Shown here piece by piece: positions 53,929 to 64,000 of a DNA stretch of 64,000 nt (position 1 is the stretch's first letter; each line of letters opens with the position of its first letter). The notes under the pieces are model-generated. The model saw only the letters and a program-made list of their open reading frames with translations. It was not told the DNA's origin and did no database searches. The translations under genes were made by a program, and so were the position numbers. The DNA is from Pseudomonadota bacterium (GTDB taxonomy: Bacteria > Pseudomonadota > Alphaproteobacteria > Azospirillales > Azospirillaceae): assembly GCA_023423695.1 (NCBI GenBank), contig JAFAFA010000048.1:123527-187526 (forward strand), read 5' to 3'.

Positions 53929-55019
53929 GGAGTGCTCCCGGAGGTCAGGGCATCGGACTTCAGCAGATCGGAAAGGCAAGGCCGGGTGGCGCCGTCGCGG
54001 CCGACGACCGGCGTCGCGGCGGCCAGCGCGTCGAGAACGGCCTCCTGCGTCGCATCGGCCATCGCCTCGAACAGTGCGTCGATGCGGCGTTCGTTCAGCA
54101 TGTGCAACGGCACGATGTCGGCGCGCTCGTCATGGTCGATGCGGTTGGCGGTGGTGAAGCCCAGCGCGATGTCGCCGCTGCCATGGCCCCAGAAAGAACC
54201 GACGCGCGCCAGCCCGACCCCGGCGCGGCGGATCACCCGACGCAGCTGGCGGTGGTCGAGCGGCACGTCGGTGGCGGCCATGACGATGACGGAGCCCTTT
54301 TCCGGCGCGTCGTCCTTTGCCGGCGGGGCGAGGCGGCGGCCGTCGGGCAGGCGCAGCTCCCCGGGCCGACCGAAATTCGCCAGCACCAGCACGCCCAGGT
54401 GATGACGCCTGCCGTCCAGCTTGAGACGGCGCGACGAGGTGCCGATGCCGCCCTTGAAACCGAAGCAGGACATGCCGCGCCCGGCGCCGACCGATCCGAC
54501 CGCGACCTCCGCGCCGTCCGCTTCCGACAGCGCGGCGGCGAGCGCGGCGGCGGCGTGCGATTCCGTCACCGCCAGCGCCTGGATGTCGTTCAGCGGACCG
54601 TCGTTGCACTCCATCACCACCGGATTGACGGTGGCGGTGGTGCGGCCGATGTCGGGATTGCCGGCGATGGCGTGGCGGACCAGCGCGGTGGACGCGGTGC
54701 CGACCGACAAAGTGTTGGTCAGCAGGATCGGCGTTTCCAGGGCCCCCAGCTCCTCCACCTGCATCAGGCCGACGCTCTTGCCGAAGCCGTTCAGCACCTC
54801 GGCCGCCGCGACGGGCTTGTCGCGGTAGAGGTTGCCGGCATGGGGCAGGATGGCGGTGACGCCGGTCTGGATGGCGCCGTCATTCAGGGTGACATGGCCG
54901 ACGCGCACCCCCGGCACATCGGTGATGGCGTTGCGCGGCCCCGGCGTCAGCCGGCCGCAGGCGAGCCCGAAGGCCCGCGCACGCTTGCCGTCCTCAGCGG
55001 AGTTTCGGGTCGAGGGCAT
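53925..55019 (-). CDS. P1-family DmpA-type D-aminopeptidase/beta-peptidyl aminopeptidase
   Basis: 364 residues. The Ntn-like fold is built from an alpha part (about 1-242; PGPRNAITDVPGVRVGHV, TATVNPVVMECNDGPLN, GFKGGIGTSSR) and a beta part. Autocleavage is expected at Gly242-Ser243 (EKGSVIVMAATDVPL), giving nucleophile Ser243. Downstream GHGSGDIALGFTT matches the second catalytic Ser/Asp region. DmpA cleaves N-terminal L- or D-amino acids and beta-peptides. The start overlaps the DppC-like permease by 26 bases. Confidence 0.9.
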   Translation of the reverse strand: MPSTRNSAEDGKRARAFGLACGRLTPGPRNAITDVPGVRVGHVTLNDGAIQTGVTAILPHAGNLYRDKPVAAAEVLNGFGKSVGLMQVEELGALETPILLTNTLSVGTASTALVRHAIAGNPDIGRTTATVNPVVMECNDGPLNDIQALAVTESHAAAALAAALSEADGAEVAVGSVGAGRGMSCFGFKGGIGTSSRRLKLDGRRHHLGVLVLANFGRPGELRLPDGRRLAPPAKDDAPEKGSVIVMAATDVPLDHRQLRRVIRRAGVGLARVGSFWGHGSGDIALGFTTANRIDHDERADIVPLHMLNERRIDALFEAMADATQEAVLDALAAATPVVGRDGATRPCLSDLLKSDALTSGSTP

Positions 55020-55881
55020 CGCGCAGTCCGTCGCCGAGCAGGTTGAAGGCCAGCACCGTCAGGAAGATGGCGAGGCCGGGATAGAAGGTGACATGGCTGG
55101 CAACGCCGATGTAGCTGCGGCCATCGGCCAGCATGGCGCCCCATTCCGGGCTGGGCGGCTGGGCGCCGAGGCCGATGAAGCTGAGGCTGGCCGCCGTCAG
55201 GATCGAGGTGCCGATGCGCATCGAGACATAGACGATCACGCTGGGCAGCGTGCCCGGCAGGATATGGCGGACCATCAGCAGCCGGTCGCGCACGCCGATG
55301 GCGCGGGCGGCGTCGACATAGACCGCGCGCTTCAGCGACAGCGTGCTGCCGCGCACGAGGCGGGCGAAGACCGGCACGCTGAAGATCGCCACCGCATAGA
55401 TGACGTTCTCGATGCCCGGCCCCAGGATGGCGACGATGCCGATTGCCAGCAGGATGCCGGGGAAGGCCAGCAGCACGTCGCAAATGCGCATGATGAGGCT
55501 GTCGATCCAGCCGCCGCGGAAGCCGGCGATCAGACCCAGTGCCACGCCGGCCACCCCGCCGAGCAGGACCGACAGCAGCCCGACCGACAGCGAGATGCGC
55601 GCACCCCACAGGATGCGGCTAAAGATGTCGCGGCCATAGGCGTCGGTGCCGGCCCAATGGGCGGCCGACGGCCCTTCCAGGATGCGGTCGTAATCGAAGG
55701 CCGCCGGATCGAACGGTGCGATCCAGGGTGCCGCCGCCGCGGCCAGCGCCAGCGCCAGCAGACAGATGCCGGCGGCCATGGCGGTGCGGTTGCGCCGGAA
55801 CTTGCGCCAGAACTCGCGCAGCGGCGAACGGACGGCTTCGTGAGTTGCGGCGGCCACGCCGATTGCGTCTGTCGTGGTCAT
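54994..55881 (-). CDS. dipeptide-type ABC permease, DppC-like (operon B)
   Basis: 295 residues. N-terminal cytoplasmic tail, then six membrane helices. Motifs: HWAGTDAYGRDIFSRILWGARISL across the first loop and the EAA loop YVDAARAIGVRDRLLMVRHILPG. It overlaps the DppB-like gene by 4 bases (ATGA). Together with it and the fused ATPase it makes the operon B importer. Confidence 0.93.
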   Translation of the reverse strand: MTTTDAIGVAAATHEAVRSPLREFWRKFRRNRTAMAAGICLLALALAAAAAPWIAPFDPAAFDYDRILEGPSAAHWAGTDAYGRDIFSRILWGARISLSVGLLSVLLGGVAGVALGLIAGFRGGWIDSLIMRICDVLLAFPGILLAIGIVAILGPGIENVIYAVAIFSVPVFARLVRGSTLSLKRAVYVDAARAIGVRDRLLMVRHILPGTLPSVIVYVSMRIGTSILTAASLSFIGLGAQPPSPEWGAMLADGRSYIGVASHVTFYPGLAIFLTVLAFNLLGDGLRDALDPKLR

Positions 55882-56798
55882 GAGTAGCGAATCTCGGGAT
55901 TGGCGAAGGCGTACAGCACATCGACCAGCAGGTTGATGATGATGAACTCCAGCGAGAACAGCAGGATCTCCGCCTGGATGACGGTGTAGTCGCGGTAATT
56001 GACGCTATCCACCAGCAGCCGGCCCAGCCCCGGCCAGGAGAACACCGTCTCCACCACGATGGAGCCGCCGAGCAGGAAGCCGAACTGCAGGCCGACCATG
56101 GTGATGATCGGGATCAGCGCGTTGCGCAGCGTGTGCTTCCACACAACCAGCCTGGACGGCACGCCCTTGGCCCTGGCGGTGCGGACGTAATCCTCGCGCG
56201 CGATCTCGATGAAGGCGGAGCGGGTGAAGCGCGCCATCACCGCCGCGACACCGAGGCCGAGCGTCAGCGACGGCATGACGAAATGCTGCCACGTGCCATA
56301 GCCGCTGGTCGGCAGCCAGCCGAGCTTGACCGAGAACAGGTCGATCATCAGCAGGCCGAGCCAGAAGGACGGAAAGGCGATACCCGACACCGCAACGATC
56401 ATGCCGGCATGGTCCTGCCAGCGCCCGCGCTTGGTCGCCGACGCCACGCCGATCAGCAGCCCGGCCAGCGTCGCCCACACCATGGCAACGATGGTGAGGT
56501 AGAGCGTGGGCATGAATCGTTCGCCGATCTCCTGCGACACCGGCCGCTTGGTCTTCATCGAACGCCCGAACTCCCCCTGCACCGCGTTGCCGAGGAAGCG
56601 GCCATACTGCACCCACAGCGGCTGGTCGAGGCCGAGATCCTGGCGCACCAGTTCGACGTCGCGCTGGGTCGCATCCGGACCGGCAACCAGCCGCGCCGGA
56701 TCGCCCGGCAGCAGATGGACGAAGCCGAAGACGAAGACGGAAATCACCAGCAGAACCGGCAGGATGCCGGCGACACGGCCGACGAGATATTTCAGCAT
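55878..56798 (-). CDS. dipeptide-type ABC permease, DppB-like (operon B)
   Basis: 306 residues, six membrane helices. The DppB/GsiC motif LLPGDPARLVAGPDATQRDVELVRQ is in the first periplasmic loop, split by the helix end. The EAA loop reads REDYVRTARAKGVPSRLVVWKHT. It follows a repeat-rich gap of 193 bases after the binding-protein gene. Confidence 0.93.
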   Translation of the reverse strand: MLKYLVGRVAGILPVLLVISVFVFGFVHLLPGDPARLVAGPDATQRDVELVRQDLGLDQPLWVQYGRFLGNAVQGEFGRSMKTKRPVSQEIGERFMPTLYLTIVAMVWATLAGLLIGVASATKRGRWQDHAGMIVAVSGIAFPSFWLGLLMIDLFSVKLGWLPTSGYGTWQHFVMPSLTLGLGVAAVMARFTRSAFIEIAREDYVRTARAKGVPSRLVVWKHTLRNALIPIITMVGLQFGFLLGGSIVVETVFSWPGLGRLLVDSVNYRDYTVIQAEILLFSLEFIIINLLVDVLYAFANPEIRYS

Positions 56799-56858
56799 GG
56801 GGCAGAGGTCCTGGTGGAGGGCCTGGGTGGGCGGGGGCGGATTCTTGGAGGCGTTAGA

Positions 56859-56963
56859 CCCCCACCTAACCTCCCCCGCTGGGGGGGGGAGGGACTGCCG
56901 CCGCTTTTTAGAACAAGCGCTTGATCCCCTCCCCCGCCCAGCGGGGGAGGGTTAGGGTGGGGG
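56859..56963. repeat. large C/G-rich inverted repeat, intergenic repeat family copy 3
   Basis: The arm at 56859-56883 (begins CCCCCACCTAACCTCCCCCG) pairs with 56937-56963, with two single-base bulges; the 53-base centre contains a short AAGCG/CGCTT inverted pair. It lies in the gap between the operon B binding-protein gene and its first permease gene, the same place relative to an ABC operon as the element at 39848. It shares CCCTCCCCCGCTGGGC with the copy at 6302. Confidence 0.75.
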
Positions 56964-56991
56964 CATCGAAGCCGACACCCCCACACTCACA

Positions 56992-58524
56992 TCACTGCAG
57001 ATCGGCCTCTTCCATCTGCAGACCGCCGTCGGCGACATAGTAGAAGCCGGTCAGCTTCTTCGACTTGCCGGCCAGCAGGTTCTCGACGCCGAGGAAGATC
57101 CAGGGCGCGTCCTTCCAGATCTGCTCCTGGGCGATGCGGTAGGCTTCGGCGCGCTTGGCGTTGTCGGCGGTGCCGATGCCGGTTTCGATCGCGGTGTCGA
57201 CCGTGTCGTTCTTGTAGTACGCCACGTTGAAGAACTTCGGCGGGAAGCCCTTGCCCCACAGCAGCGGACGCAGGCCCCAGTCGGCATCGCCGGTGGAGGC
57301 CGACCAGCCGCTGTACTGCATCTGCACCGTGGCGTCCTCCGGCTTCTCCACGCTCCAGACGCGGGATGCCTCGACACCGGCTTCGAGCGGGGTGACGGTC
57401 AGCTTCACGCCGACCTGGGCCAGCTGCTGCTGCACGAACTGCATGCCGCGGATGAAGTTGGTGCTGTTGCGCCCGATCATCTCGGCCTCGAAGCCGTTCG
57501 GATAACCGGCTTCGGCCAGCAGAGCCTTCGCCTTGGCGAGGTCGTAGGTGTACTGGTCCGGCTGCGAGACGTGGAAGCCCAGCTTGGACGGGATCGGCGA
57601 ATCCAACGGGCCGGCATAGCCGCGATAGACCACCTTCGCGTAGGCGTTCTTGTCGATGGCGTAGTTCAGCGCCTGACGGACGCGCGGATCGTTGAACGGC
57701 TTCTTCATGGTGTTCATCGCCACATAGCGGGCGATGATCGACGGGGCGTCGATGATCTCCAGCGCCTGGTTGGCTTCCACCATCTTCACCATTTCCGGCG
57801 GCAGCGGATAGATGAACTGCGCCTCGTTGGTCTGCAGCATGGCGATGCGGCTGCCGTTTTCAGGCACGCTCTTCAGCGTCACGCTGTCGACCTTCGGCAG
57901 GCCGGGCTTCCAGTAGTTGGCGTTCTTCTCGACCTTGAGGGTGTCCGCTTCCCAGCTGACGAACTTGTACGGGCCGGTGCCGACGGGATGGCGGCCGATC
58001 TCCTTGCCGAAGGTCTCCAGCGCCTTCGGGCTGTGGATCATGGCGCCGGGATGGGCCAGATTGTTGTTCAGCGCGCCGAAGGGCTGCGACAGCTTGAGCG
58101 TGATGGTGTGGTCGTCGACCACCACCGTCTCGGCCAGCATCGCCAGCAGGCTCTGGCGCTTCAGCCGGTTGGCCGGGTTGGACAGCCGGTCGAAGTTGGT
58201 CTTCACCGCCTGGGCGTTGAAGGGCGAGCCGTCATGGAAGGTGACGCCCTTGCGCAGACGGTAGGTGTATTCGGTGGCCGCGTCATTGACCGTGAAGCTC
58301 TCCGCCAGCAGCGGGACCAGCTTCATCTCCTTGTCGAAGCCGAACAGGCCCTGCATCATCGTGCGGCTGGCCGACTGCGACAGGGTGTCGTTGATGTCGG
58401 CCGGGTCCAGCGTGGTGATGTTGTCGGGGATGCCGACCACCAGATTCTTGGCGGCGAAGGCCGGACCGGCCAGCGCGGTGCCGGCGAGCAGGCCGGCCAG
58501 CAGCGGAAGAGCGAAACGCGTCAC
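56992..58524 (-). CDS. dipeptide-type ABC transporter substrate-binding protein (operon B)
   Basis: 510 residues from a GTG at 58524 with GGGAGA eight bases ahead. A Sec signal peptide covers about 1-25 (VTRFALPLLAGLLAGTALAG), unlike the Tat-type one of operon A. The SBP_bac_5 domain has VGIPDNITTLDPADIND, MMQGLFGFDKEMKLVPLLAE, VTFHDGSPFNAQAVKTNFDR and GTGPYKFVSWE. It resembles GsiB/DppA-type periplasmic proteins for glutathione or dipeptides. The adjacent D- and iso-peptidases suggest D- or isopeptides as ligands. Confidence 0.9.
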   Translation of the reverse strand: MTRFALPLLAGLLAGTALAGPAFAAKNLVVGIPDNITTLDPADINDTLSQSASRTMMQGLFGFDKEMKLVPLLAESFTVNDAATEYTYRLRKGVTFHDGSPFNAQAVKTNFDRLSNPANRLKRQSLLAMLAETVVVDDHTITLKLSQPFGALNNNLAHPGAMIHSPKALETFGKEIGRHPVGTGPYKFVSWEADTLKVEKNANYWKPGLPKVDSVTLKSVPENGSRIAMLQTNEAQFIYPLPPEMVKMVEANQALEIIDAPSIIARYVAMNTMKKPFNDPRVRQALNYAIDKNAYAKVVYRGYAGPLDSPIPSKLGFHVSQPDQYTYDLAKAKALLAEAGYPNGFEAEMIGRNSTNFIRGMQFVQQQLAQVGVKLTVTPLEAGVEASRVWSVEKPEDATVQMQYSGWSASTGDADWGLRPLLWGKGFPPKFFNVAYYKNDTVDTAIETGIGTADNAKRAEAYRIAQEQIWKDAPWIFLGVENLLAGKSKKLTGFYYVADGGLQMEEADLQ

Positions 58525-58546
58525 CTGATGTCTCCCTTTTCTTGAT

Positions 58547-60456
<1,910 letters not shown>

Positions 60457-60460
<4 letters not shown>

Positions 60461-61317
60461 CGGCCGGCCCCTTCTCGTCCCAGCCTCTCGGCGAACAGCG
60501 CGAACATGCGGCGCCACACCATGCCCGGCGCGCCGGTGCCGACCGGCTTGCCGTTCAGGCTGGTGACGGGGGTGATTTCCTTGGTGGTGCTGGCAATCCA
60601 GATTTCGTCGGCCGTCTCAAGCTCAGCCGCCGGGATGTCGCGCTCCTCCAACCGCAGGCCGGCCTCGGCGGCCAGCCGCAGGATGACGGTGCGGGTGATG
60701 CCTTCCAGGATGCGATTGTCGTTGATCGGGGTGGAGATGACGCCATCCTTCACCACGAAGATGTTGGTCGCGGCCCCCTCGGTCACCAGACCGTCACGCA
60801 GTTGCAGCGCATCGACCACGCCGGCATCGGTCGCCGCCTGCTGCGCCAGTACGCTGCCGAGCAGCGCGACCGTCTTCAAATCGCAGCGGCCCCAGCGGAT
60901 GTCGGGGATGGTGATGGCGGCGACGCCCTGGTCGCGCCACGCCGCGGGCGGGCGCTTCAGCGGACTCGCCATGCCGAAGACCGACGGGGTGACGCCGGCC
61001 GGGAAGGCGTGGCCGCGGCTGGCGGCGGCGCCGCGGGTGACCTGGAGATAGACAGTCAGGTCGCCATCGATGCCTGACTCCGCCGCCAGCCGCTCCATGA
61101 TGCCCAGCCAGTCGCCGGCCGACAGCGTGCAGTCGATTCGCAGTTCGGACAGGCCGCGCTGCAGGCGGGCGATGTGCGCCTCCGGCTCGAACAGGCGGCC
61201 GTTGTAGGCGGCAGCCACCTCATAGAGGCCGTCGGCGAACAGGAAACCGCGGTCCAGCGGCGACACATGGACCTCGTCCAGCGGCAGGTAACGCCCGTTC
61301 CAATAGGAGATCGTCAT
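60457..61317 (-). CDS. D-amino acid aminotransferase (fold type IV PLP enzyme)
   Basis: 286 residues. Family motifs: YWNGRYLPLDEVHVSPLDRG at the start, FADGLYEV, PLP lysine Lys148 in RWGRCDLKTVALL, and EGAATNIFVVKDG. The length equals D-alanine aminotransferase (about 285). The enzyme converts D-amino acids to 2-oxo acids with transfer to 2-oxoglutarate. Branched-chain aminotransferase-like or aminodeoxychorismate lyase roles are less likely, as the RxLxxLKT and neighbourhood fit the D-specific group. It is the first enzyme gene of operon B, after rpiR. Confidence 0.88.
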
Positions 61318-61358
61318 CGCTTTTCAGCTTCTTTGGCGCGTGGAAAGGAAAGCCCGGC

Positions 61359-62252
61359 TCACTCGGTCGGCCGTTTGCTCTTCGGCACGACGTGGAGGTA
61401 GGGCAGGATGCGTTCGGCGACGTCGGCGGCCTGTCCGACGCTGTCGGGACCGGAGCGGGACAGCGCGGTGCCGAGCGCCACGATCAGCGCCATCAGCCCG
61501 GTGGGGGAGCTGTGGCGCACGCCATGGTCGGCCCCGGCCAGCAGGGTGACGTCGGCAAGCGGGACGATCGGGCTGTCCGGCGCGTCGGTCAGCGCGATTG
61601 CCTTCGCCCCGCGCTCGCGGCACAGCTGCAGATGCTCGATGGTCCGGCGCGAATAGCGCGGCGAGGTGATGGCGATCACCAGATCGCCGGGCTTCACCGT
61701 CATCAGCCGGCGAATGGTGCGCTCGGTGCCCGCGAACTCGATGGCTTCGCGGACATGGTCGACATAGGGCTCCAGCACGTCGGCCAGGAACAGGGCGAGA
61801 TAGGCACTGTCGCCCAACCCCAATGCCACGACGCGTTTGGAGTCGCGGATCAGGCGGATCGCCGCCTCGCATTGTTCGGGCTGCAGCAGCTCCATGGTGC
61901 GGGTGATGTTGCCGGTGTCGCTGGCCAGCGATTCCCGCATGATCTCGGCATTCGAAGTGTCGCGCTGCACGGCGACGCGCAGCTTTTCCACCGGCGCGAA
62001 GGTGGATTCGAAGGCGCGCAGCAGATCTTCGCGGAACTCCGGGTAGCCTTCATAGCCGAGGAAACGGGCATAGCGGTTGACGGACGCCACCGACACCTCG
62101 GCCGCCGCCGCCAGTTCCCCGATCTTCAGCGTCGCGGTGCGGAACGGATAGGCCAGCGCCCACTCCCCCACCTTGGCGAGAGCGGCCGGAAGCTGCTGCT
62201 GGCAGTTCTGCATCCGGATCAGCAGCGATCCCGTCTGAATGGGTGGCTCCAT
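61359..62252 (-). CDS. MurR/RpiR-family regulator with SIS domain
   Basis: 297 residues. N-terminal RpiR HTH (about 15-90; TLKIGELAAAAEVSVASVNRYARFLGYEGYPEFREDL, in two parts) and a SIS sugar-phosphate-binding domain (about 120-275; VALGLGDSAYLALFLAD, ITSPRYSRRTIEHLQLC, ADHGVRHSSPTGLM). Related proteins sense amino-sugar phosphates such as MurNAc-6-P. That effector class agrees with peptidoglycan as the source of D-peptides, though the true effector is unknown. It lies 41 bases ahead of the aminotransferase, in the same direction, and probably controls operon B. Confidence 0.93.
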   Translation of the reverse strand: MEPPIQTGSLLIRMQNCQQQLPAALAKVGEWALAYPFRTATLKIGELAAAAEVSVASVNRYARFLGYEGYPEFREDLLRAFESTFAPVEKLRVAVQRDTSNAEIMRESLASDTGNITRTMELLQPEQCEAAIRLIRDSKRVVALGLGDSAYLALFLADVLEPYVDHVREAIEFAGTERTIRRLMTVKPGDLVIAITSPRYSRRTIEHLQLCRERGAKAIALTDAPDSPIVPLADVTLLAGADHGVRHSSPTGLMALIVALGTALSRSGPDSVGQAADVAERILPYLHVVPKSKRPTE

Positions 62253-62303
62253 CCCCTCGATGCTCCTCCGGAAAGCCCAAGCGTGGCTTGTCTGAGCACA
62301 GAG

Positions 62304-62328
62304 TTACAGGATTTCAACATTCCTGTAA
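62304..62328. promoter_or_regulatory. probable RpiR operator of operon B
   Basis: TTACAGGA (62304-62311) and TCCTGTAA (62321-62328) form a perfect 8-bp inverted repeat with a 9-base spacer, centred about 64 bases upstream of the rpiR start. The surrounding DNA is markedly AT-richer than the genes, typical of a promoter. It would be autoregulated by the adjacent RpiR protein. Confidence 0.6.
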
Positions 62329-62419
62329 ATTCATTTTCACATAATGGCGTATGCCGAAGGGCGGCGCGCTGCCGGCGCCGCCCAGGAGCGGCCTAAGACG
62401 GACGGTGGTGAGACGCCGG

Positions 62420-63181
62420 TTACTGCGGCGGGGTGCGCAGAACCTGATCGGGTTCCGTCAGCCATTCTTCCAGCCGCTGCGGCGCCGCATCCGCAGGCGG
62501 GGATGCCTGATTGGGTGGAGATGGCGGCGGAACGGCGGCGGATTGCGGCGGACGGTCGAGCGGAGTCCCGGCGCTGATCGTGCCGCGTGCGTCGATCCGG
62601 GCCTGGAAGCGGCGTCCGTCGGCGGTCACGAACTCTCCCGGACCGGTGGGACGGTTGCGGAAGAACTCGCCGACATACCTGTTTCCGCTCGGGAAAATGA
62701 GCGTGCCGAAGCCGGTGCGGCGGTCGTCCCGCCATTCCCCCCGATAGGTGCGCCCGTCCGCCCAGACATGGGTGGCCTGTCCCGAAACCAGCCCGTCCCT
62801 GAAATTGCCGTCCAGGCGGCGGCCATCGCGCCATGTGATCCGGGCGGGACCTTCGATCCGCCCGTCGACGAGGGTGGCCTCCGCCCGGCCGTCATAGCGG
62901 CCGTCGTGGAACCAGCTCAGCACGCCGGGCCCGCTCGCCCAGCCGTCCACACAGGCGCCGGACCAGCGGATGGTCTTGCGCCGGTCGGGATACTGGTCGC
63001 GATATCGGCAGTCGGAACCTTCCAGCGTCACCGCCTGCTCCGCCAGGACCGAGGCCGGCAGGGCGACCATCAAGCCGGGAAGGGACAGGGCGGTCGCGGC
63101 GCCGCGAAGGCCGGCACGGATCATCAACGCCCTGATGGTGGCGGCGGCGGGGCGGCGGGGAAGGCCCGACGGGGCAGGCAT
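62420..63181 (-). CDS. MORN-repeat envelope protein
   Basis: 253 residues from the ATG at 63181 with GGGAGG five bases ahead; Met20 of this reading (MIRAGLRG) is an alternative start just before the hydrophobic segment. The signal/anchor segment covers about 27-47 (ATALSLPGLMVALPASVLA). At least four MORN-like units follow: DGRYDGRAEATLVDGRIEG, DGRRLDGNFRDGLVSG, DGRTYRGEWRDDRRTGFG and GNRYVGEFFRNRPTGPGEF. The C-terminal 60 residues are Pro-rich and disordered. MORN repeats bind lipid or protein partners; function unknown. It is divergent from fliG. Confidence 0.8.
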   Translation of the reverse strand: MPAPSGLPRRPAAATIRALMIRAGLRGAATALSLPGLMVALPASVLAEQAVTLEGSDCRYRDQYPDRRKTIRWSGACVDGWASGPGVLSWFHDGRYDGRAEATLVDGRIEGPARITWRDGRRLDGNFRDGLVSGQATHVWADGRTYRGEWRDDRRTGFGTLIFPSGNRYVGEFFRNRPTGPGEFVTADGRRFQARIDARGTISAGTPLDRPPQSAAVPPPSPPNQASPPADAAPQRLEEWLTEPDQVLRTPPQ

Positions 63182-63375
63182 GAACGCCTCCCATTCTTGT
63201 GCAGGGGAATGACGCAATCCCCAACCGCCGCGGCCGGATTCGGTTCCGGAACAGCGGCGGACGGCAGGCGCGACCACCGGTTTCGCTATTCCCGATCGGC
63301 TTCCTTATCGTTTGTTAACGATGTTTGGCGCAATTATCGGGAATTATTGGAACCGCGCAATCATGAAGGGTAGCA

Positions 63376-64000
63376 ATGGCTCAGAAGGTTCGTGAGGACT
63401 ACCGGACCCTCACCGGCCCGGAAAAGGCCGCCATCATGATGCTCGCGCTGGGCGAGGAGCATTCGTCCAAGCTGTTCTCGCTGATGGACGACGAGGAGAT
63501 CAAGGAGCTGTCCCAGGTGATGGCCAACCTGGGCACCGTGTCGGCCAACCTGATCGAACGCCTGTTCGTCGAGTTCGCCGAGCAGATGTCGTCGAGCGGC
63601 ACCGTCGTCGGCTCCTTCGATTCGACCGAGCGGCTGCTGCTGAAGACCCTGCCCAAGGACAAGGTCGACCAGATCATGGAGGACATCCGTGGTCCGGCCG
63701 GCCGCACCATGTGGGACAAGCTGACCAACGTCAACGAATCGGTCCTGTCCAACTACCTGAAGAACGAATACCCGCAGACCGTCGCCGTCGTTTTGTCCAA
63801 GATCCGCTCCGACCATGCCGGCCGCGTCCTGGCGCAGCTTCCGGAGAGCTTTGCGATGGAAGTCATCATGCGCATGCTGCGCATGGAGGCGGTGCAGAAG
63901 GAGGTTCTGGACGACGTGGAGCGCACGCTGCGCACCGAGTTCATGACCAACCTCGCCCGCACCAGCCGGCGCGACAGCCACGAGATGCTGGCGGAGATCT
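63376..64000 (+). CDS. fliG: flagellar motor switch protein FliG (3' end outside the window)
   Basis: The first 208 codons are present; AAGGG lies five bases ahead of the ATG at 63376. The sequence MAQKVREDYRTLTGPEKAAIMMLALGEE, in two parts, is the FliG N-terminal domain. The middle domain has NYLKNEYPQTVAVVLSKI and HAGRVLAQLP, the EHPQTIA-like motif that binds FliM. The torque-generating C-terminal domain would start just past the edge. FliG joins the MS ring and the C ring. It is about 45 kb away from fliF and on the other strand, whereas fliF and fliG are usually adjacent. Confidence 0.93.
   Translation, partial: MAQKVREDYRTLTGPEKAAIMMLALGEEHSSKLFSLMDDEEIKELSQVMANLGTVSANLIERLFVEFAEQMSSSGTVVGSFDSTERLLLKTLPKDKVDQIMEDIRGPAGRTMWDKLTNVNESVLSNYLKNEYPQTVAVVLSKIRSDHAGRVLAQLPESFAMEVIMRMLRMEAVQKEVLDDVERTLRTEFMTNLARTSRRDSHEMLAEI

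Noticed and set aside
63310..63375. CtrA-type site upstream of fliG
   Set aside because: A GTTAAC occurs near 63317, but there is no second TTAA half-site seven bases away; no sigma-54 -24/-12 match was found either.

Overview
This is a GC-rich chromosomal or large-replicon segment from an alphaproteobacterium. Gene content, flagellar gene order (fliF-fliH-fliN-...-flbD-flhA-flhF-flhG) and the abundance of hybrid histidine kinases point to Rhodospirillales, most like Azospirillum. That placement is inferred from gene content and style; no database search was possible. No rRNA, tRNA, CRISPR array or intact insertion sequence was seen.

Layout. (1) 1-6.3 kb: tail of an unknown gene, a PIN toxin/antitoxin pair with a long palindromic operator, then a two-component pair in which the sensor is an NCS1-type (cytosine/purine permease) transporter fused to a hybrid histidine kinase, with a divergent DUF1636 metal-binding protein. 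(2) 6.4-17.9 kb: a leftward flagellar operon, fliF-fliH-fliN-motA-like-flbD-flhA-flhF-flhG-fliK-like, preceded by a good sigma-54 promoter match. fliG is not in this operon; a fliG begins at 63376 and runs off the window. (3) 18.4-25 kb: an XRE regulator, an HD phosphohydrolase, a hybrid kinase with a LOV-like PAS domain that lacks the photoactive cysteine, a stand-alone receiver, ExoD, a CorC/CNNM transporter and a QueF-like small protein. (4) 25-32.5 kb: a leftward operon usp-EIIA-phaAB-C-D-E-F-G, a multisubunit cation/proton antiporter headed by a universal stress protein and a PTS EIIA(Ntr)-like protein. (5) 32.8-37 kb: a MASE1 sensor kinase with a FixJ-like regulator, a cell-wall hydrolase and two small genes, with a REPIN repeat.

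(6) 37.3-62.3 kb is the most distinctive part: two separately regulated dipeptide-type ABC operons facing each other, both packed with enzymes for D-amino acids and D- or isopeptides. Operon A (rightward, IclR-regulated) holds a Tat-exported binding protein, two permeases, an N-acyl-D-amino-acid deacylase, RidA, a D-threonine aldolase/D-serine dehydratase-like PLP enzyme and two ATPases. Operon B (leftward, headed by an RpiR/SIS regulator with a clear operator) holds a D-amino acid aminotransferase, a fused double ATPase, a binding protein, two permeases, a DmpA-type P1 peptidase, a DppA-type M55 D-aminopeptidase and an isoaspartyl peptidase. Together they look like a system that imports peptidoglycan- or soil-derived D-peptides and N-acyl-D-amino acids and degrades them to keto acids.

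Between the two operons lie a roughly 1.3 kb AT-rich islet carrying one orphan PD-(D/E)XK nuclease-like gene, two VOC-fold proteins, a CopD-like membrane protein, a quinone oxidoreductase and an unknown membrane protein. (7) The end of the window has a MORN-repeat envelope protein and the 5' part of fliG.

A family of C/G-rich inverted repeats recurs at 6.3, 39.85 and 56.9 kb, always between genes.
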